Assembly (NCBI GenBank): GCA_023525975.1
Contig: CM042046.1
Location: 41,881,501 to 41,945,500 of the forward strand
Length of the DNA stretch: 64,000 bases
DNA from: Smallanthus sonchifolius
Taxonomy: Eukaryota; Streptophyta; Magnoliopsida; Asterales; Asteraceae
Reading direction: 5' to 3'
The notes under the pieces are model-generated. The model was not told the origin of the DNA and did no database searches. It saw only the letters and a program-made list of their open reading frames with translations. This document shows positions 34,989 to 46,605 of this stretch, in pieces. Position 1 is the stretch's first letter. Each line of letters opens with the position of its first letter. The position numbers and the translations under genes were made by a program.

Positions 34989-37001
34989 TGTAAGGCCCCA
35001 AACCCGGGAGGCCTCACTTGTTGGATTTACTCATTCACAAGCAGTTCTTAAACATGAATATCAGATAACGCAGCGGAAAATTTCATTTAAACATAAGTTA
35101 ATCGTTGTTCATACATGCGGAAGCGTAAACATTGATTAAAACATAATTACATCATAACTAAACATAACGGGATGCCAGTCTTCAAAAGCAGTCGGATAAC
35201 TCTTCATCTCTAGCCAAGCATCACCGTCCATCCTCATAACATGCCTTAACCTGAATGTGTACACTTAAAAACGTCAGCTACGCTGGTGAGTTCTAGTTTT
35301 CGTTCGATTTAAGAAATGGTTCATCATTCAAACATTCATTAGGGTTTAACATTCGTATAAGAAAACAGGGCCTTTCATTCATAAACCTTCGCATATTTAA
35401 ACACATTGAACGGATCATTTGTGTAAAACATTAACATTCATTTAAGTCATACATTACTATCTAAAATCTGTATCGTTACGCGTCTCTATGTCCCCGGAGG
35501 AACCTTTAATGTTGTGGGCAACCGCTACGTATCGCCGTCATTGCCACAACCATTCGTTACGTGGGGTCAACCGTTACGTATCGCCGTCATTGCCCAACAC
35601 GCATCTTTCCTTTGGGAATCAACCGTTACGTATCGCCGTCATTAATTTCCCATTACCCTTTCCCTTAGGATGATCGTCATCACCCGAGTAACCGTCGTTA
35701 CTCCCTTACCAGTTGTACAACATCAAAACCATTGGCAGGCCACTAAGACACTACCCCTGTTGTTCTTATGGCAACTATGGCTCGCTGTCCATAATCTACC
35801 ACAAGGCTGGGAATCTTGTTCCCAGACTTCATTCATCAATTCTATTCATTCGACATATTAGATTTGTAATGACTTCTTTAAAACCTTTGCCCCTTTTTGT
35901 TTTCTTTTCATAAAACCTTTCCTTCACTTTCAAAACCCTTTTACCTTTTCATTAAACCATTTCTTTATAACTTTCGTTCGTAAACATTCCGTTCATAAAC
36001 TTTCTTTCCATAAACCCTTCGTTCCAAATCATTTCCTTTCGTAAACCTAGTTTCATAAACATCATTTTATAAAACAACATTTCATACGTGTACACACCAG
36101 CCCGAAAACATTATATAAAAATATTTAAAAGAGGGCTTCTAGAACTCACCTTATACGCTAGTCTCGGTTGTCCTAATCAAGGGCCCAACCACGTCACTTC
36201 CGATCTGAATTGGTTACAAAACACATATATCAGACCTAACCTCGATTCACACCCTACTCAGCTGGTATAGGCGAACTTAATGCTAAGTTCGCCTCCCCTG
36301 GCTTAGGCAAACTTATAAGCGAACTTAATAAGTTCGCTTACCCTGTGGCCAAGCGAACTTAACCCAGGCGAACATAATAAGTTCGCCTACCTTGTGGCCA
36401 GGCGAACTTAACTCAAGCGAACTTGATAAGTTCGCTTACCTTGGCCAAGCGAACTTGCCAAGCGAACATAATCAGGCGAACTTGATAAGTTCGCCTCCAC
36501 CAAGCGAACTTGACAGGCGAACTTGCTAAGTTCGCCTGCAACATCAGTCATCTTCCCCAAAAGTCCCGAAATTCGTGGATTTGGGCTCGGTTATGTCAAA
36601 ACTTCAACTTTCTTTGCTCAAAACAACCGTTTTTCATTGTAGATACTAAACCTAAGCTTATTCTTAAGTTTCATCCGGAAAAACGTCCTACTTTCACCCA
36701 AAACCCGAAAACGAACAAAAACTCAGATTTAGGTCGGATCGTTACCTGAATCGAGCTTCTAATCTGGAGGTTTCCTTCACGAGTGCAAGAGACACGTTCT
36801 GGTACAATCTTGTGCGATTCCGACACTTTCTCTCTCTACGGTTTTCTCTCTCTAGAGTGTCAAAGAGCAGAAGAATGAGTGCCTTGGACTATTTATAGGG
36901 GAGACCTCCCCAAGCCAGGTTCGCGACTGACCCGGCCCGACTTCGGCCCGCTTGAACTCGCTAACCTTATTTTTTTTTTTTTGACATTTTGGGATGTTAC
37001 A
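34989..37001 (-). repeat. 5' LTR of the inner gypsy element (element orientation)
   Basis: Partner of 28017-30038; it drives transcription leftwards. TATA-like CTATAAATAG (minus strand) at about 36,889-36,898 is roughly 105 bases inside the LTR. Differences from the other LTR include the lost 9-base repeat near 36,708 and changes at 35,836, 36,261 and 36,735-36,737. Confidence 0.93.
36268..36545. repeat. GCGAACTT...AAGTTCGC hairpin array in the second inner LTR
   Basis: Same structure as 29,296-29,575, with one or two substitutions (for example AACCCAGG for AACCAAGG). Near-identity shows the array predates the insertion. Confidence 0.8.
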
Positions 37002-37057
37002 TATGAACAGTCTACATGTCCCGCCCCGATGATTCCGCCGTCGGTTGGGGTGTGACA
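37002..37057 (+). repeat. 5' LTR of the outer element, last segment, with inner duplication
   Basis: Bases 37002-37006 (TATGA) are the second copy of the inner target duplication. The remainder matches the 3' LTR end exactly, through GATTCCGCCGTCGGTTGGGG to TGTGACA. Confidence 0.88.
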
Positions 37058-37075
37058 GATTGGTATCAGAGCCTT
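37058..37075 (+). promoter_or_regulatory. Primer-binding site of the outer element
   Basis: TGGTATCAGAGCC begins a few bases after the LTR end TGTGACA. It is complementary to the 3' end of initiator tRNA-Met. Confidence 0.85.
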
Positions 37076-37959
37076 GTTTATAGGGAACTAGGTTATTAGA
37101 CACTCTTGACCTAGACTATAACTTTAGGACACCCATACAATGCCATACTACTACATGTTACATTATCAATTTCTGTGTGATTATTTTTACATACTATCAT
37201 AGGTATTTACACTACATGATACAATACATAATGACTTATGTGTCACACTACTTGATAACTTTTGTGCTTACACTCATTACTATCTACATGCTATATGATT
37301 ATATTTTTATGTGAATATTCTTACATGATATACTACATAATTACATCATAGGATACAACACTCAATAGTCAATGTGACACGTTACTTGCCAACTTTTCCT
37401 ACTATTTACTTCTACCTATTAGATTTATTTAAAGTACTATCCTAAGTTTAACACACACACATACACACTAAATTATTCATACACATTTGGACTCACATAC
37501 ATGATGCCATCACCCTTTATGAACAAAGACTTAAACTATTGGGCCTAATGTCCACCAATAGTAAACTAAGAAGCCCATCTATCCTCCAAGAAGAAGAAAG
37601 CCCACTGAAATGCGTACACCCTACTTTTGGGCCTCAAAGCCCAGTTCATAACAATTCTCATCATAACCATGAGCCCAACAATAGTATTATTAATACATGA
37701 TGGCTGGAAGAGCGTGTAAGCCCACGAGGAATTCTGGCTAAGGAAAGATAGGGTACTTAAGTGTGTCTTAGCGACCCACCCCTCTTTCCTGGGAATTCTC
37801 TTCAGGGATGCATTGCTTATAGGTCAAGTGTATTTCTAAAATACCATTGTGAAGGTTCGGCGTTATGACTAGTCAAACTCTAAACCTATGAGAACTCCCA
37901 CATTTGACACTCAGTATTTTATTATCGCTTACAACCTTTCCATTGTTTTCCTGCTAAGT

Positions 37960-38555
37960 ATGGACTCCTACTCTCCTACCTCCCCGGTATGCCGTCCCGA
38001 AGAAGAGTCTGATTGGGAAGAAGACACCGGATCACCCGTACATCAATCACCAACACCCGCAGCTGCTAGATCAAGGTTTGATGTAAGGGTAGATTGGATT
38101 AGGAACACCGGCCTAAGAGTTCGAACACCTGGATCAGTCGCGCCCAGAAACCCGTATCAGACACCTCACCCCCACAAGCAATTACCACCCCACTAAGAGA
38201 CCCATATCTAATGCCCGATTCGTACCATCCTAACCTTTGGGTAAGGCATACTATGGCACCCACTGGTGTTATGGGGATTCCAACCCATGACTTCCATCAA
38301 TATGTAAGGAATTCAGAATTTGAGAGACAAAGGATAGAGCAGGGAGTGATACACGACTTACAAAGACAAATAATGGATAGCCTAGCAAACCAATTAGGAT
38401 ATCAAAAGGAGTTAATCTCCATCCTCGAAAAAGAAATACAAGAACATCGCACGGAGACCGCCAGGACTGAAGCCAGATCTACTACTCGAGTGACCATAGC
38501 GGTGCTTATCTTGGCGATTATCTTCTTCCTAGTGGAAAGCTACCAGAGACGTTAG
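37960..38555 (+). pseudogene. Small ORF pair in the outer element: Pro/Asp-rich part then coiled coil and membrane tail
   Basis: I do not recognise this protein. Frame A (37960-38196) reads MDSYSPTSPVCRPEEESDWE with Pro-rich segments and then stops. Frame B (ATG 38211, stop 38555) is open upstream into the 38,170s, so a single frameshift near 38,150-38,195 probably split one ORF of about 200 residues. The second part has FERQRIEQGVIHDLQRQI and KELISILEKEIQEHRTETA, charged heptad-like helices, then a hydrophobic span VTIAVLILAIIFFLVE and a short basic end, a tail-anchored topology. No zinc knuckle or capsid motif is seen. It is the only long coding signal in an otherwise non-coding interior. 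Confidence 0.5.
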
Positions 38556-40860
38556 AAGAAGCTTCTACTGATTTCCTTTAAATTTTCGAATTGAGAACCA
38601 TTTCCCTATGTTTTTAATAATGTTTAACATTTCAACATTTAATCAATTCCATATATTTCAACTCTACAGTTATTGTTCATTGATTTGACCCGTGGGGCGT
38701 AAATTACACCTGTTATATTCCCATCAAATTTTCCCAAATGTCACTTCTTTCATTCAACATGGTTTAGTACATTACCGACAATCTTTTTCATTAAATAAAT
38801 CATCCTATTTTGTGATTTAAACAAAACCTCATTTTCTTGTTTAATCAAAATGTTTATCAAATTTTTAAATAATGTCAAAAACATAAATTTTCCATAAAAC
38901 TTTTTCACCTGATAAAGAAAGTTAATACAACCAATTTTATAAAAATATTATTTCAAATTGATAAATAACTATGATTTTTCTTCATTAAAGTAAATATTTC
39001 TAAACTTTGGCTAAATTATAGACTACTTGTTTAGCCAATGGTTCCACTTAAAAATATTCTTTTATTAATAGTTGAAAGTAAATAAAAAAAATACTTTTCC
39101 CATAAATTGCATATTCATTTAAAATATGCGGTTCAATGATTTCACTACTTTATATATCTACAATCAAGAACGAATTTCCTACTTTCTATGTTCAAACAAA
39201 GACCCGTAATTGTAAACACAAATTCCCGAATATTTCCAAAACCTCCTCGTTACCTTTCACTTGACGCTTCAAAAGACGATCCATACCGCGTAAACGTTAA
39301 CCTTTCCCACCAACCTCAATGAGATTTGAGGACTTGAACCTAACTACCACATTATGCAGGAACGCCAAACAACACGTTTGTCCGCAGCACTCGAACACAT
39401 GTAAAACCCGTTAGTACACATCGCACGCGAAGTTCAATACTCACATTCACAATATATTCAATGCAATCTTATGGTACATAAAACTCAATTATTCTCAATA
39501 TATCCAATGTTACACAAATTACATGATACATGAAACTAGTTTGCCTACAAATCACAATTTACTCGATTGATTATGTAATGCACGAAACACGTTTATTTGC
39601 AATACACAATGCTACTGGCTTTAGCACATGATACACGAAACTTAGTTGTTTGCAATATACATGAAACATAAGAATTGCTTCATTGATACAAAATTCTAGA
39701 TTGACCACACTATACATGAAACTTATTTGGTTACGAAGTACATTACACTAAGCTGTGCGCATTGTACAATATACATGATGCTAAGTTACCAACACCCTAC
39801 ATGAAATTCATTTCCTACTATACACAAAATACTATGTTGTTTACATTACACATAAGAGTTCATTGACTTACAAAATACAAGACGCTTAATTATTTACGCT
39901 ATATATGAGACTTATTTGATTACAAACTACGTGACACTAGATCATACATGAGACTTGTGTGCTTACTATATACTCGAAACAAAAATTTGCCTACAATTAT
40001 TGCAATGGATTGATTACATTCTACACAAGACATGGTCATGCACTTTGTACACCAAAGTTGAAGACCATAATACATTGAAACGACTCGGGGTTTGACGTAT
40101 TCTTGTTCAAACACGAGCAACCAAAGAAACTTTAAGTGTTACTACTTTACTACTCTTTAGTTGCAAACTGACCTGATTAGGGACTTAGTTACTTGTTAGC
40201 GACTTTTTATGTGTAAACAATAGACGTGATCATAGTGAAATTGTGCCCCCCTTACCCGCACACAACGAAAACGATCTATACGGACCATACGATGATTTGA
40301 ATAATTACGGGTGCACACGGAATTATAAAAATCAGCGCATGGAAACTATAGAGAAATTTTGTCGTGTGTTGTGACCTAAAACTTATCATGATGTGTAACA
40401 ACGAAACTGATGTGACATGACAAGGGCATGGTGGATACGCCGATGGTACTTCCTGTATATAAGTGTCCTATCATATTACCGAAAGTAGCGTTGTTCGTAT
40501 CACGTGAAGTTTTGACCCAGACCAATGTTTATGAAACCTCTTACCCACTAACAATTTTGAACACATTAGACTACATCTTACACAAACTCTAAATTTCAAG
40601 ATCCCTCCAAATCCATTTCAAGTAATACATCTCACGTTTAAAATTCAATTTATTATTCGTCAAATATTTTTCTTAAATTCATTTCAAAACAAAATCCATT
40701 ATCCCCCTTTCATAAACAACTTTGAGTATCAGGCCTAAACAAAGTCAACCGTTACCCCCCTGGGATCCAACAATCAAAATTCACCGAACATCAAAAACTC
40801 CTTCCTCCTTCTCGATTTTGCAGCCTCCATTAGTTAAATTTCGGGATGAAATTCCCTTAA
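38556..40860. other. Non-coding interior of the outer LTR element
   Basis: AT-rich sequence with many degenerate TACACATGAAACTT / CATGATAC words between 39,450 and 40,000. No gag, RT or integrase signal exists in any frame. It resembles the conserved but non-coding interior of large retrotransposon derivatives. Confidence 0.6.
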
Positions 40861-40862
40861 CA

Positions 40863-40871
40863 TGGGGAGAC
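40863..40871 (+). promoter_or_regulatory. Polypurine tract of the outer element
   Basis: TGGGGAGAC is directly followed by the 3' LTR start TGTAACATTTCTG. Confidence 0.8.
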
Positions 40872-43352
40872 TGTAACATTTCTGATTCTAGTATTCGTAT
40901 TTCAATTCAATGTAACGCATTTCAAACTCAATACTCGTGCACTGTTTTGTGTTATTTTCTCGACTTAAATTATATGCAATGATTCAATACAAATTCGCAA
41001 GTTTTACTCGATTATATACATTTAAACACTATACAAGTAATTATTTAATTCAAACTTATCAAACTTAAAAAGTCAAGGACTAAAGTTGAAAAATGTCAAG
41101 AAACCCTAATTAGCACGGTCGTGCTTCGTCTTGGCACGATCGCGCGACTGGTCCTGGAACGATCGCGCCCGGTGCCTAAGCACGGTCGCGCCTATCTTGG
41201 CACGGTCGTGCCTGCGTACCAGTTGAAATGTAATTATGACTTTAATCACCCGATCGTTTGAATTCAAAACCGTCTTACGTTTTATTCTCATTAACCAAGA
41301 AAATAATACTACCAATCATTCCCTTTACTACCAATTAATCCTGAAATCGTTCAGCCTCAAAGAATTATCTCCCAAGACCACAAATCCTCTCTACAATTCG
41401 AAAAACTCCCGAACAATCCATCTCTATACGATATACAATCCTCTCTGGAACACCCGAAGCCATTGAAGCACTCGGAATCCCAGCAGAAGTCGCCGGAAGT
41501 CAAGTCGTCGACGCCGGATTTTCCTTCTACCGATCTCTATCAATTCTCTACTGTTTTGGGTAATTGAAACATTCCTCTCATTCACTTCAGTCCATATATC
41601 AAAAGCCCCATATTAATTTGGCTTTTCATTACAGAAATCATCCAAAACCAGAATCCTTTTCTTATTAAAAATGGTTTAATCAAATCCGACTTTATACATG
41701 TTTTAAACACAATTAACCTATACCAAAAGACTCGTAATAACCTTGTGAATGAAAGCCCTAAACATTCCATCACCTTAAATATAAGGATCAATCAATTCGT
41801 TTCTGTTTTGAAAGAGACACGGTCGCGCTAATCATCTAGCGCGGTCGTGCCTCGGGAGACGCGGTCGTGCCGACTTCCAGCGCGGTCGTGCCTCCTGCTC
41901 AGACCCAGTCAAGCTCGTTGGCTAGACTTGGTCGTGCCCCTGAAGCATAGACACGGTCGTGCCTGTACAAGGCACGGTCGTGCCTAGTGATTTGTCTAAC
42001 TATGTCCTCTGTTGATCAACACAGTCGCGCCCTGACTAACGCGGTCGCGCCCGTGGCCCGAGCACGATCGTGCCCTGTCTAGGCACGGTCGTGTGTGTTC
42101 ACAGAATCCTTAAAATTTCTATGTTTTTAAACAAATAGTATTTCAAGTTAATTTTCAAAATAGAAATAGTTGAATTTATAAAAATGCGTATTATCTTTAT
42201 TTAAAAAGATCAAGTATTTAATCTTAAAATATATGAAAATTATTTAATTAAAGTTTCAACTTTTAAATTATAAACCCTACACTTAAATCATATTTTAATG
42301 TCTAAGTTACATTTTATAAATAGATGAATAAGGTAATAATTACTTATTTGATTTATAATTAAACAAAAAAAATTATTTAGTTATACTTAATTACATCTAA
42401 TACTTACATTATTCTCATAAACAATAATTAATTAATTTACTTATTTAATTATTCCAAACTCAAACCTTATTCAAAATGTTGTAAAAATATTCATTTCAAA
42501 TCTTCCGTTTTATACAATACTTCCAAGTACCAATCACTAACTTTATCCAATTCAACCTTAGACTTAGACTATTATGCATTATTAATGCAATATACATTAC
42601 ACTCTAGGTTAACGTTGTGCGATACAAGGATCACATTACTTTCTAGTATCTCGTGTTAGCTACGCCTTCGAATCAAGTGAGTATTCACAACCCCTTTTAC
42701 TATTTTACATTTTTGGGGTGAAACATGAACACTATTCAACTTACATGTTTACATTTACACAAACAACACAAGTACAAATCCTATTTACATTCATGTGTGC
42801 AATTTGAGCTTTATGCCCGAGGGCTAGGTGTGCTAACCTCTTGTATGCGATTATGTGCAATCATTAACTTTTCAAGCCGACGGTTTTCAATGATAGATCT
42901 ATTGAGTCTGACAAACCCACCCAGGATGCGCGGTGATTGAAACCGACAACACAATTTTTTTGCATGCTAGTTACAAAGGTTTGATTGTACTTGGTTACAC
43001 AATGGTTGCTCCCCATAAACGCCTTATTTATCATGTTATGTAAAGGATTTGGTTTATAAATTATATGATACCTATATACAAACCTGTGTTATACTCACCA
43101 ACTTTTTAGTTGACCTTATTTTATTCATGTTTCAGGTGCTTTCATATGAGTTTGATCAAGACATGCTACACATAGGCTTTGGACCTAGTTAATCTTAATT
43201 CAAAAACAAATTGTATTTCTTTATGTACTTTGAATTTGATTCATGTTTGTTGAATGGAAATGGATTTAACATATTACAATTTAGTCAACCATGTGATATG
43301 AACAGTCTACATGTCCCGCCCCGATGATTCCGCCGTCGGTTGGGGTGTGACA
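40872..43352 (+). repeat. 3' LTR of the outer element (2.48 kb)
   Basis: It runs from TGTAACATTTCTG to GGGGTGTGACA, uninterrupted. It differs from the 5' LTR at perhaps one percent of positions by eye, plus array indels, which is clearly more than the inner pair. GCACGGTCGTGC-type arrays lie at 41,112-41,215 and 41,815-42,100. Small ORFs inside it are present in both LTRs but have no recognised domain. Confidence 0.92.
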
Positions 43353-43357
43353 AAAAT
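43353..43357. repeat. Right 5-bp target duplication of the outer LTR element
   Basis: AAAAT, identical to 25580-25584. Confidence 0.88.
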
Positions 43358-44475
43358 CCCCAAAAAACAATTCGTAATCTTGTTTTTCTGTATTCTTACA
43401 CGTCATTCGTTGTTGCTTGATTAGATAGTCAGACACCTTCGTTTCGAACCAATATGTTATTCAAAATCGTTACAGCGTCTTCCACATATCGATATTAGGG
43501 TTTTTTTTCAGTTTCTGTATAAAGATGAATTCATAAATGTTTTCTGTGCAATGCAAGAACTGGAATATGAAAGCCAACCAGTATTATCAAATCTAATCCT
43601 AAAAGAGAATATGGAAGATGGATTCATTAAATCAATGAATAAATATATGTTTTGTTGTTTATTTGATGTCATCAGATGATCTGTCAAAAGTAGTTCGTGT
43701 AGACTCGGGTAGAGTTATACAAACATTTGCAAATTTGATCAGTAACTCAATCAAGTTTACAACATCTAAGTGTAATATTCAGTGCCAAGCATTGTGCTAA
43801 TTAAATTTTGTGACATGCATGTCAATAAGTTCATACTAACATTTATAATAGACTTGCAACATGATACATTATTATGGGAGGATGGTGCGGGAATCTGAAT
43901 TTTTTTATGAAGCAGATTGATTCCAGTATGTTTATCTTAATACATTTGCATATGTGATATGCCATTTGTGTTATCCCTGTAGTTCTTTATTTTTTTATTC
44001 TTAATCTTTTTTGGATTGCATGCATGTTCTATACTAACATATGATTTACCTTTACATATGAATTGATTCTTAATCATCCATGTTTCCAGCTGGCTGTACA
44101 GCCCCACTCTCACTAAGGAGTTCATCTAGTTCTTCGCGTATTTCAAAACACATTTGTCAAAATATGTTTTTAAAAAATGTAATTTGTCGTGACAGTTATA
44201 AGGTCTGTTAAATTAGTTTTTAAAACATTTTTTTTCAACTGAGTATTAGTTTTTTATTTAATTGATAAATGTTAGTTCATATTAAGTTAATTTGATTGAT
44301 GATATAATAACTATTTATAATTAAATAATAACTATCCGTAATTAGATTTATTAATATAAAAATTATTATTTAGTAGGAGAGAGAAATAGAAAATCTAATA
44401 TTTAATAGGAGAGAGAGGCGGGAAAATAAAGGTGAGGAGTAACCAGAGATTGACACGTACTTTGAAGAGATTTCC
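43358..44475 (+). mobile_element. Probable gene-capturing Helitron, right part
   Basis: It continues the DNA interrupted at 25584. It contains exon-like fragments (43,555-43,615; 43,663-43,770) separated by AT-rich intron-like DNA, then GGAGAGAGAGGCGGG and CCATTTATTAGAGTAGT at 44,400-44,475, which is the reversed 5' end of the local Helitron families. A possible CTAG terminus after GGCTGTACAGCC lies near 44,090-44,130. Boundaries are uncertain. Confidence 0.35.
43663..43770 (+). pseudogene. Histidine kinase (AHK1-like) exon fragment
   Basis: Thirty-five codons read SSDDLSKVVRVDSGRVIQTF then ANLISNSIKFTTSK. NLISNSIKFT is the N box of the histidine kinase ATPase domain, and the run-in (DSxRVxQxFANL) is typical of plant hybrid kinases, closest in my memory to the osmosensor-type AHK1. 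The frame degenerates right after Lys, where a GT donor would be expected. No H box, G boxes or receiver domain is visible nearby. It is a captured fragment, not a gene. Confidence 0.6.
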
Positions 44476-44804
44476 ATTTATTAGAGTAGTAAGATTATTT
44501 GATATAATTTTTTAGTATGAGTAGATTAGATTTGCCGTTAAAAAAAAATACAAGGGTTTCTAACCTAGTAAAAAATAAACAAATATTGTAAAAAAATGTT
44601 TGTTACTATTATTAAACTATTTTATTAGAGACACAAAGTTAGAAAATGAAAAAAAAATGTTTCTTTTACATAAAAGTACATTAATATTATTTGTTTCCAA
44701 ATAATTTATACACTTTTGGTTTGGCATTAGATTTTTTTTTCTTTTTACATATTTATTATAAATAAAACTAAAAACATATACCGATGACTTTAAAGTAATT
44801 TTAA

Positions 44805-45545
44805 CTAGTTTTTACCTCCGTGTTTCGCGGCGGGAGCTTACTCGTTATTGATTTGACTCGTTTGTGTGGGCAAAACTTACATCGAATCGTAGACTCGTTA
44901 TAACATACGATACAAAAAAAACACTCGAATTTGAATACAACTTCGTCTTCAATAAAATTTTAACCAGAATGTTGAATTTGTTTTCAAGAAACCGGCGCAT
45001 TCCATTATTTAAAAAAACCCGACGAATGAAAGTTATCATAGAAAAACAGGGTCGGGCCCATCGTTAATGAAAGTTAAACGAGTAGGCACAACGGTAAAAA
45101 TAACGTTAATAGAAAGGAAACATAAAACTAAATAATAAAGAAGGGAAAAAACAAATTAAAAATTACCGGTTCGGGTCATTGAAAACCATAAGAAGAATAC
45201 CGTGATACGGGTTCCGATAATACCAATACCGACAATAATGTTCTTCGCTCATAATAGGTTCGGCTCATCAACGTACCACAATGGTAACGACATTCGCTAT
45301 AGGCAACGATTAAAAAACTCGATTTTGAATACAACTCCGTTTAAAAAAAAATATATCGAAGCGTTGACAAAAAAAACTACAAATAGCGACGCACCCCGTA
45401 TTTTGAAAAAAGTTCACGAACGAAAGTTATTAAAGAAAAACAAAATTAATAGAAAATGAAACTGGCTAAAAACGTATATTAGATATACTATAATGGTTAA
45501 AAATGAAAAAGTAAAAAAAATAAAATTGGACACCTGGCACTATCC
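44805..45545 (-). mobile_element. Helitron-like element, reverse orientation, CCGCCGCGAAACACGG end
   Basis: On the minus strand the right end reads CTCCCGCCGCGAAACACGG, then AGGTAAAAACTAG at 44805, a CTRR-type end. The interior has short Thr/Lys/Arg-rich ORFs (44,864-45,067; 45,202-45,459) full of ACGAA words, probably not coding. The left limit is uncertain. A similar end (CTCCCGCCGCATAGCGCGAG...CTAG) lies at 59,820-59,849. Confidence 0.45.
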
Positions 45546-46172
45546 CTTCCCATGACAAATTATCTCACTTCTAATAAAAGACTAAATGTTTTTGTCACTT
45601 GACATCACCACATTAAATCTCTCAAATTTTTTCTCCTAAAATCACATTTATATCCTTCATTTTATACTTTCATATTTAACATTTTTTTTGAAACATTACA
45701 TAAATAAATATTTTGCCAAATCAATTAATCATTTTTTGAAACATTTTTTTTGAAACATTTATATCCTTCATTTAATACTTTCATATTTAACAACCTCATA
45801 CATAAGGATGCGTACACGGTACATCAGATCATGAAACGATCCAATCCATCCTCGGACCCTTGACAAATACGAGAACGAAGTCAAACATCAGATACGTCCG
45901 CCTGCAAAATATACGAACCGTATGAAAAGTCTTGAGAAATGAGAAGTAAACAAAGTTAGACAAAAATAAAGAGTTGATAGAGTGTTTTTTTTTTCTTTTT
46001 TACTTTTAACACATTTTAAATAACCCCTAATAATATAAATAGAAACTATATAATAAACCTTTAAACTTACTTAAACGAATTAATCAGTGAACCTATTTAA
46101 TAAACATTTCATGTACGGGCTAGCTCGTTTATTAAACATGTCATGTTTAGATTAACTTATTTAACAAACAAG
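45546..46172. other. AT-rich repeat-derived intergenic DNA
   Basis: It includes CTTCTAATAAAAGACTAAAT and CACTTGACATCACCACA at 45,569-45,613, a Helitron-type 5' end shared with 24,500. No coding signal is present. Confidence 0.4.
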
Positions 46173-46605
46173 TCTATACTAAATAATAAATAAAGGTTTT
46201 TACGTGCCATGTGTCGCCTCCGTATTCATTTTTTCCCGACTCTCTCTCTTATTAAATACACCTTTATATTTTAATAATTAATAATAATATATATCTTTAA
46301 AGAAAATAATAATTATACTAATAAAACACATTTATTTTAAATTATCCCTTATTTTAAAATTTTGAAACATAATTATTTAACTTTATTTTGAATCAAATAG
46401 TAATTAAGTCAAATTGAATTAAATAGTAATTAATGTATTTTCGAAACCTAATTATATATTAATTTTTACATATTTTGAATTTTGTTTTCTATCGGTCGCA
46501 TATGTAATACATTTTTACACGTCTAAAATATATATACATAAAAAAAATAAAAAAATATGTATTGATATTTTTAACCCCGTGTGTAGACATCGAGTTATAA
46601 GCTAG
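46173..46605 (+). mobile_element. Short non-autonomous Helitron
   Basis: It begins TCTATACTAAATAATAAATA and ends CTAG/T at 46602-46605. The subterminal hairpin (CCCCGTGTGTAGACATCGAG) is weakened by substitutions compared with other copies. It lies 0.2 kb upstream of the RRM gene leader. Confidence 0.7.

Larger units (their letters stand above)
28017..37001 (-). mobile_element. Inner Ty3/gypsy retrotransposon, 9.0 kb, reverse orientation
   Basis: A complete element by structure: two LTRs of about 2.0 kb (28017-30038 and 34989-37001), 5-bp duplication TATGA, primer-binding site and polypurine tract in the expected places, and gag-pol on the minus strand in the order gag, zinc knuckles, protease, RT, RNase H, integrase (the Ty3/gypsy order). 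The C terminus resembles a chromodomain-like tail, suggesting a chromovirus, probably the Tekay/Del group. By eye the two LTRs differ by about ten substitutions and one 9-base indel, so insertion was recent. The coding region has one stop and two frameshifts, so this copy is not autonomous. Confidence 0.95.
25585..43352 (+). mobile_element. Outer LTR retrotransposon lacking gag-pol (LARD-like), interrupted
   Basis: Two 2.5 kb LTRs start TGTAACATTTCTG and end GGGGTGTGACA. They enclose a primer-binding site complementary to initiator tRNA-Met, a 3.8 kb interior and a polypurine tract GGGGAGA. A 5-bp duplication AAAAT flanks the whole. The interior (37,058-40,871) has no protease, RT, RNase H or integrase, so the element must have relied on a partner; this fits a large retrotransposon derivative. 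It does carry a small ORF pair (37,960-38,555). The 5' LTR is split by a gypsy insertion at 28,017-37,001. Without that insert the element is about 8.8 kb. Confidence 0.9.

Noticed and set aside
44864..45459. Arg/Lys/Thr-rich ORFs as possible small basic proteins
   Set aside because: They consist of repeated ACGAA-type words of a Helitron-like repeat, with no start context or homology recognised.
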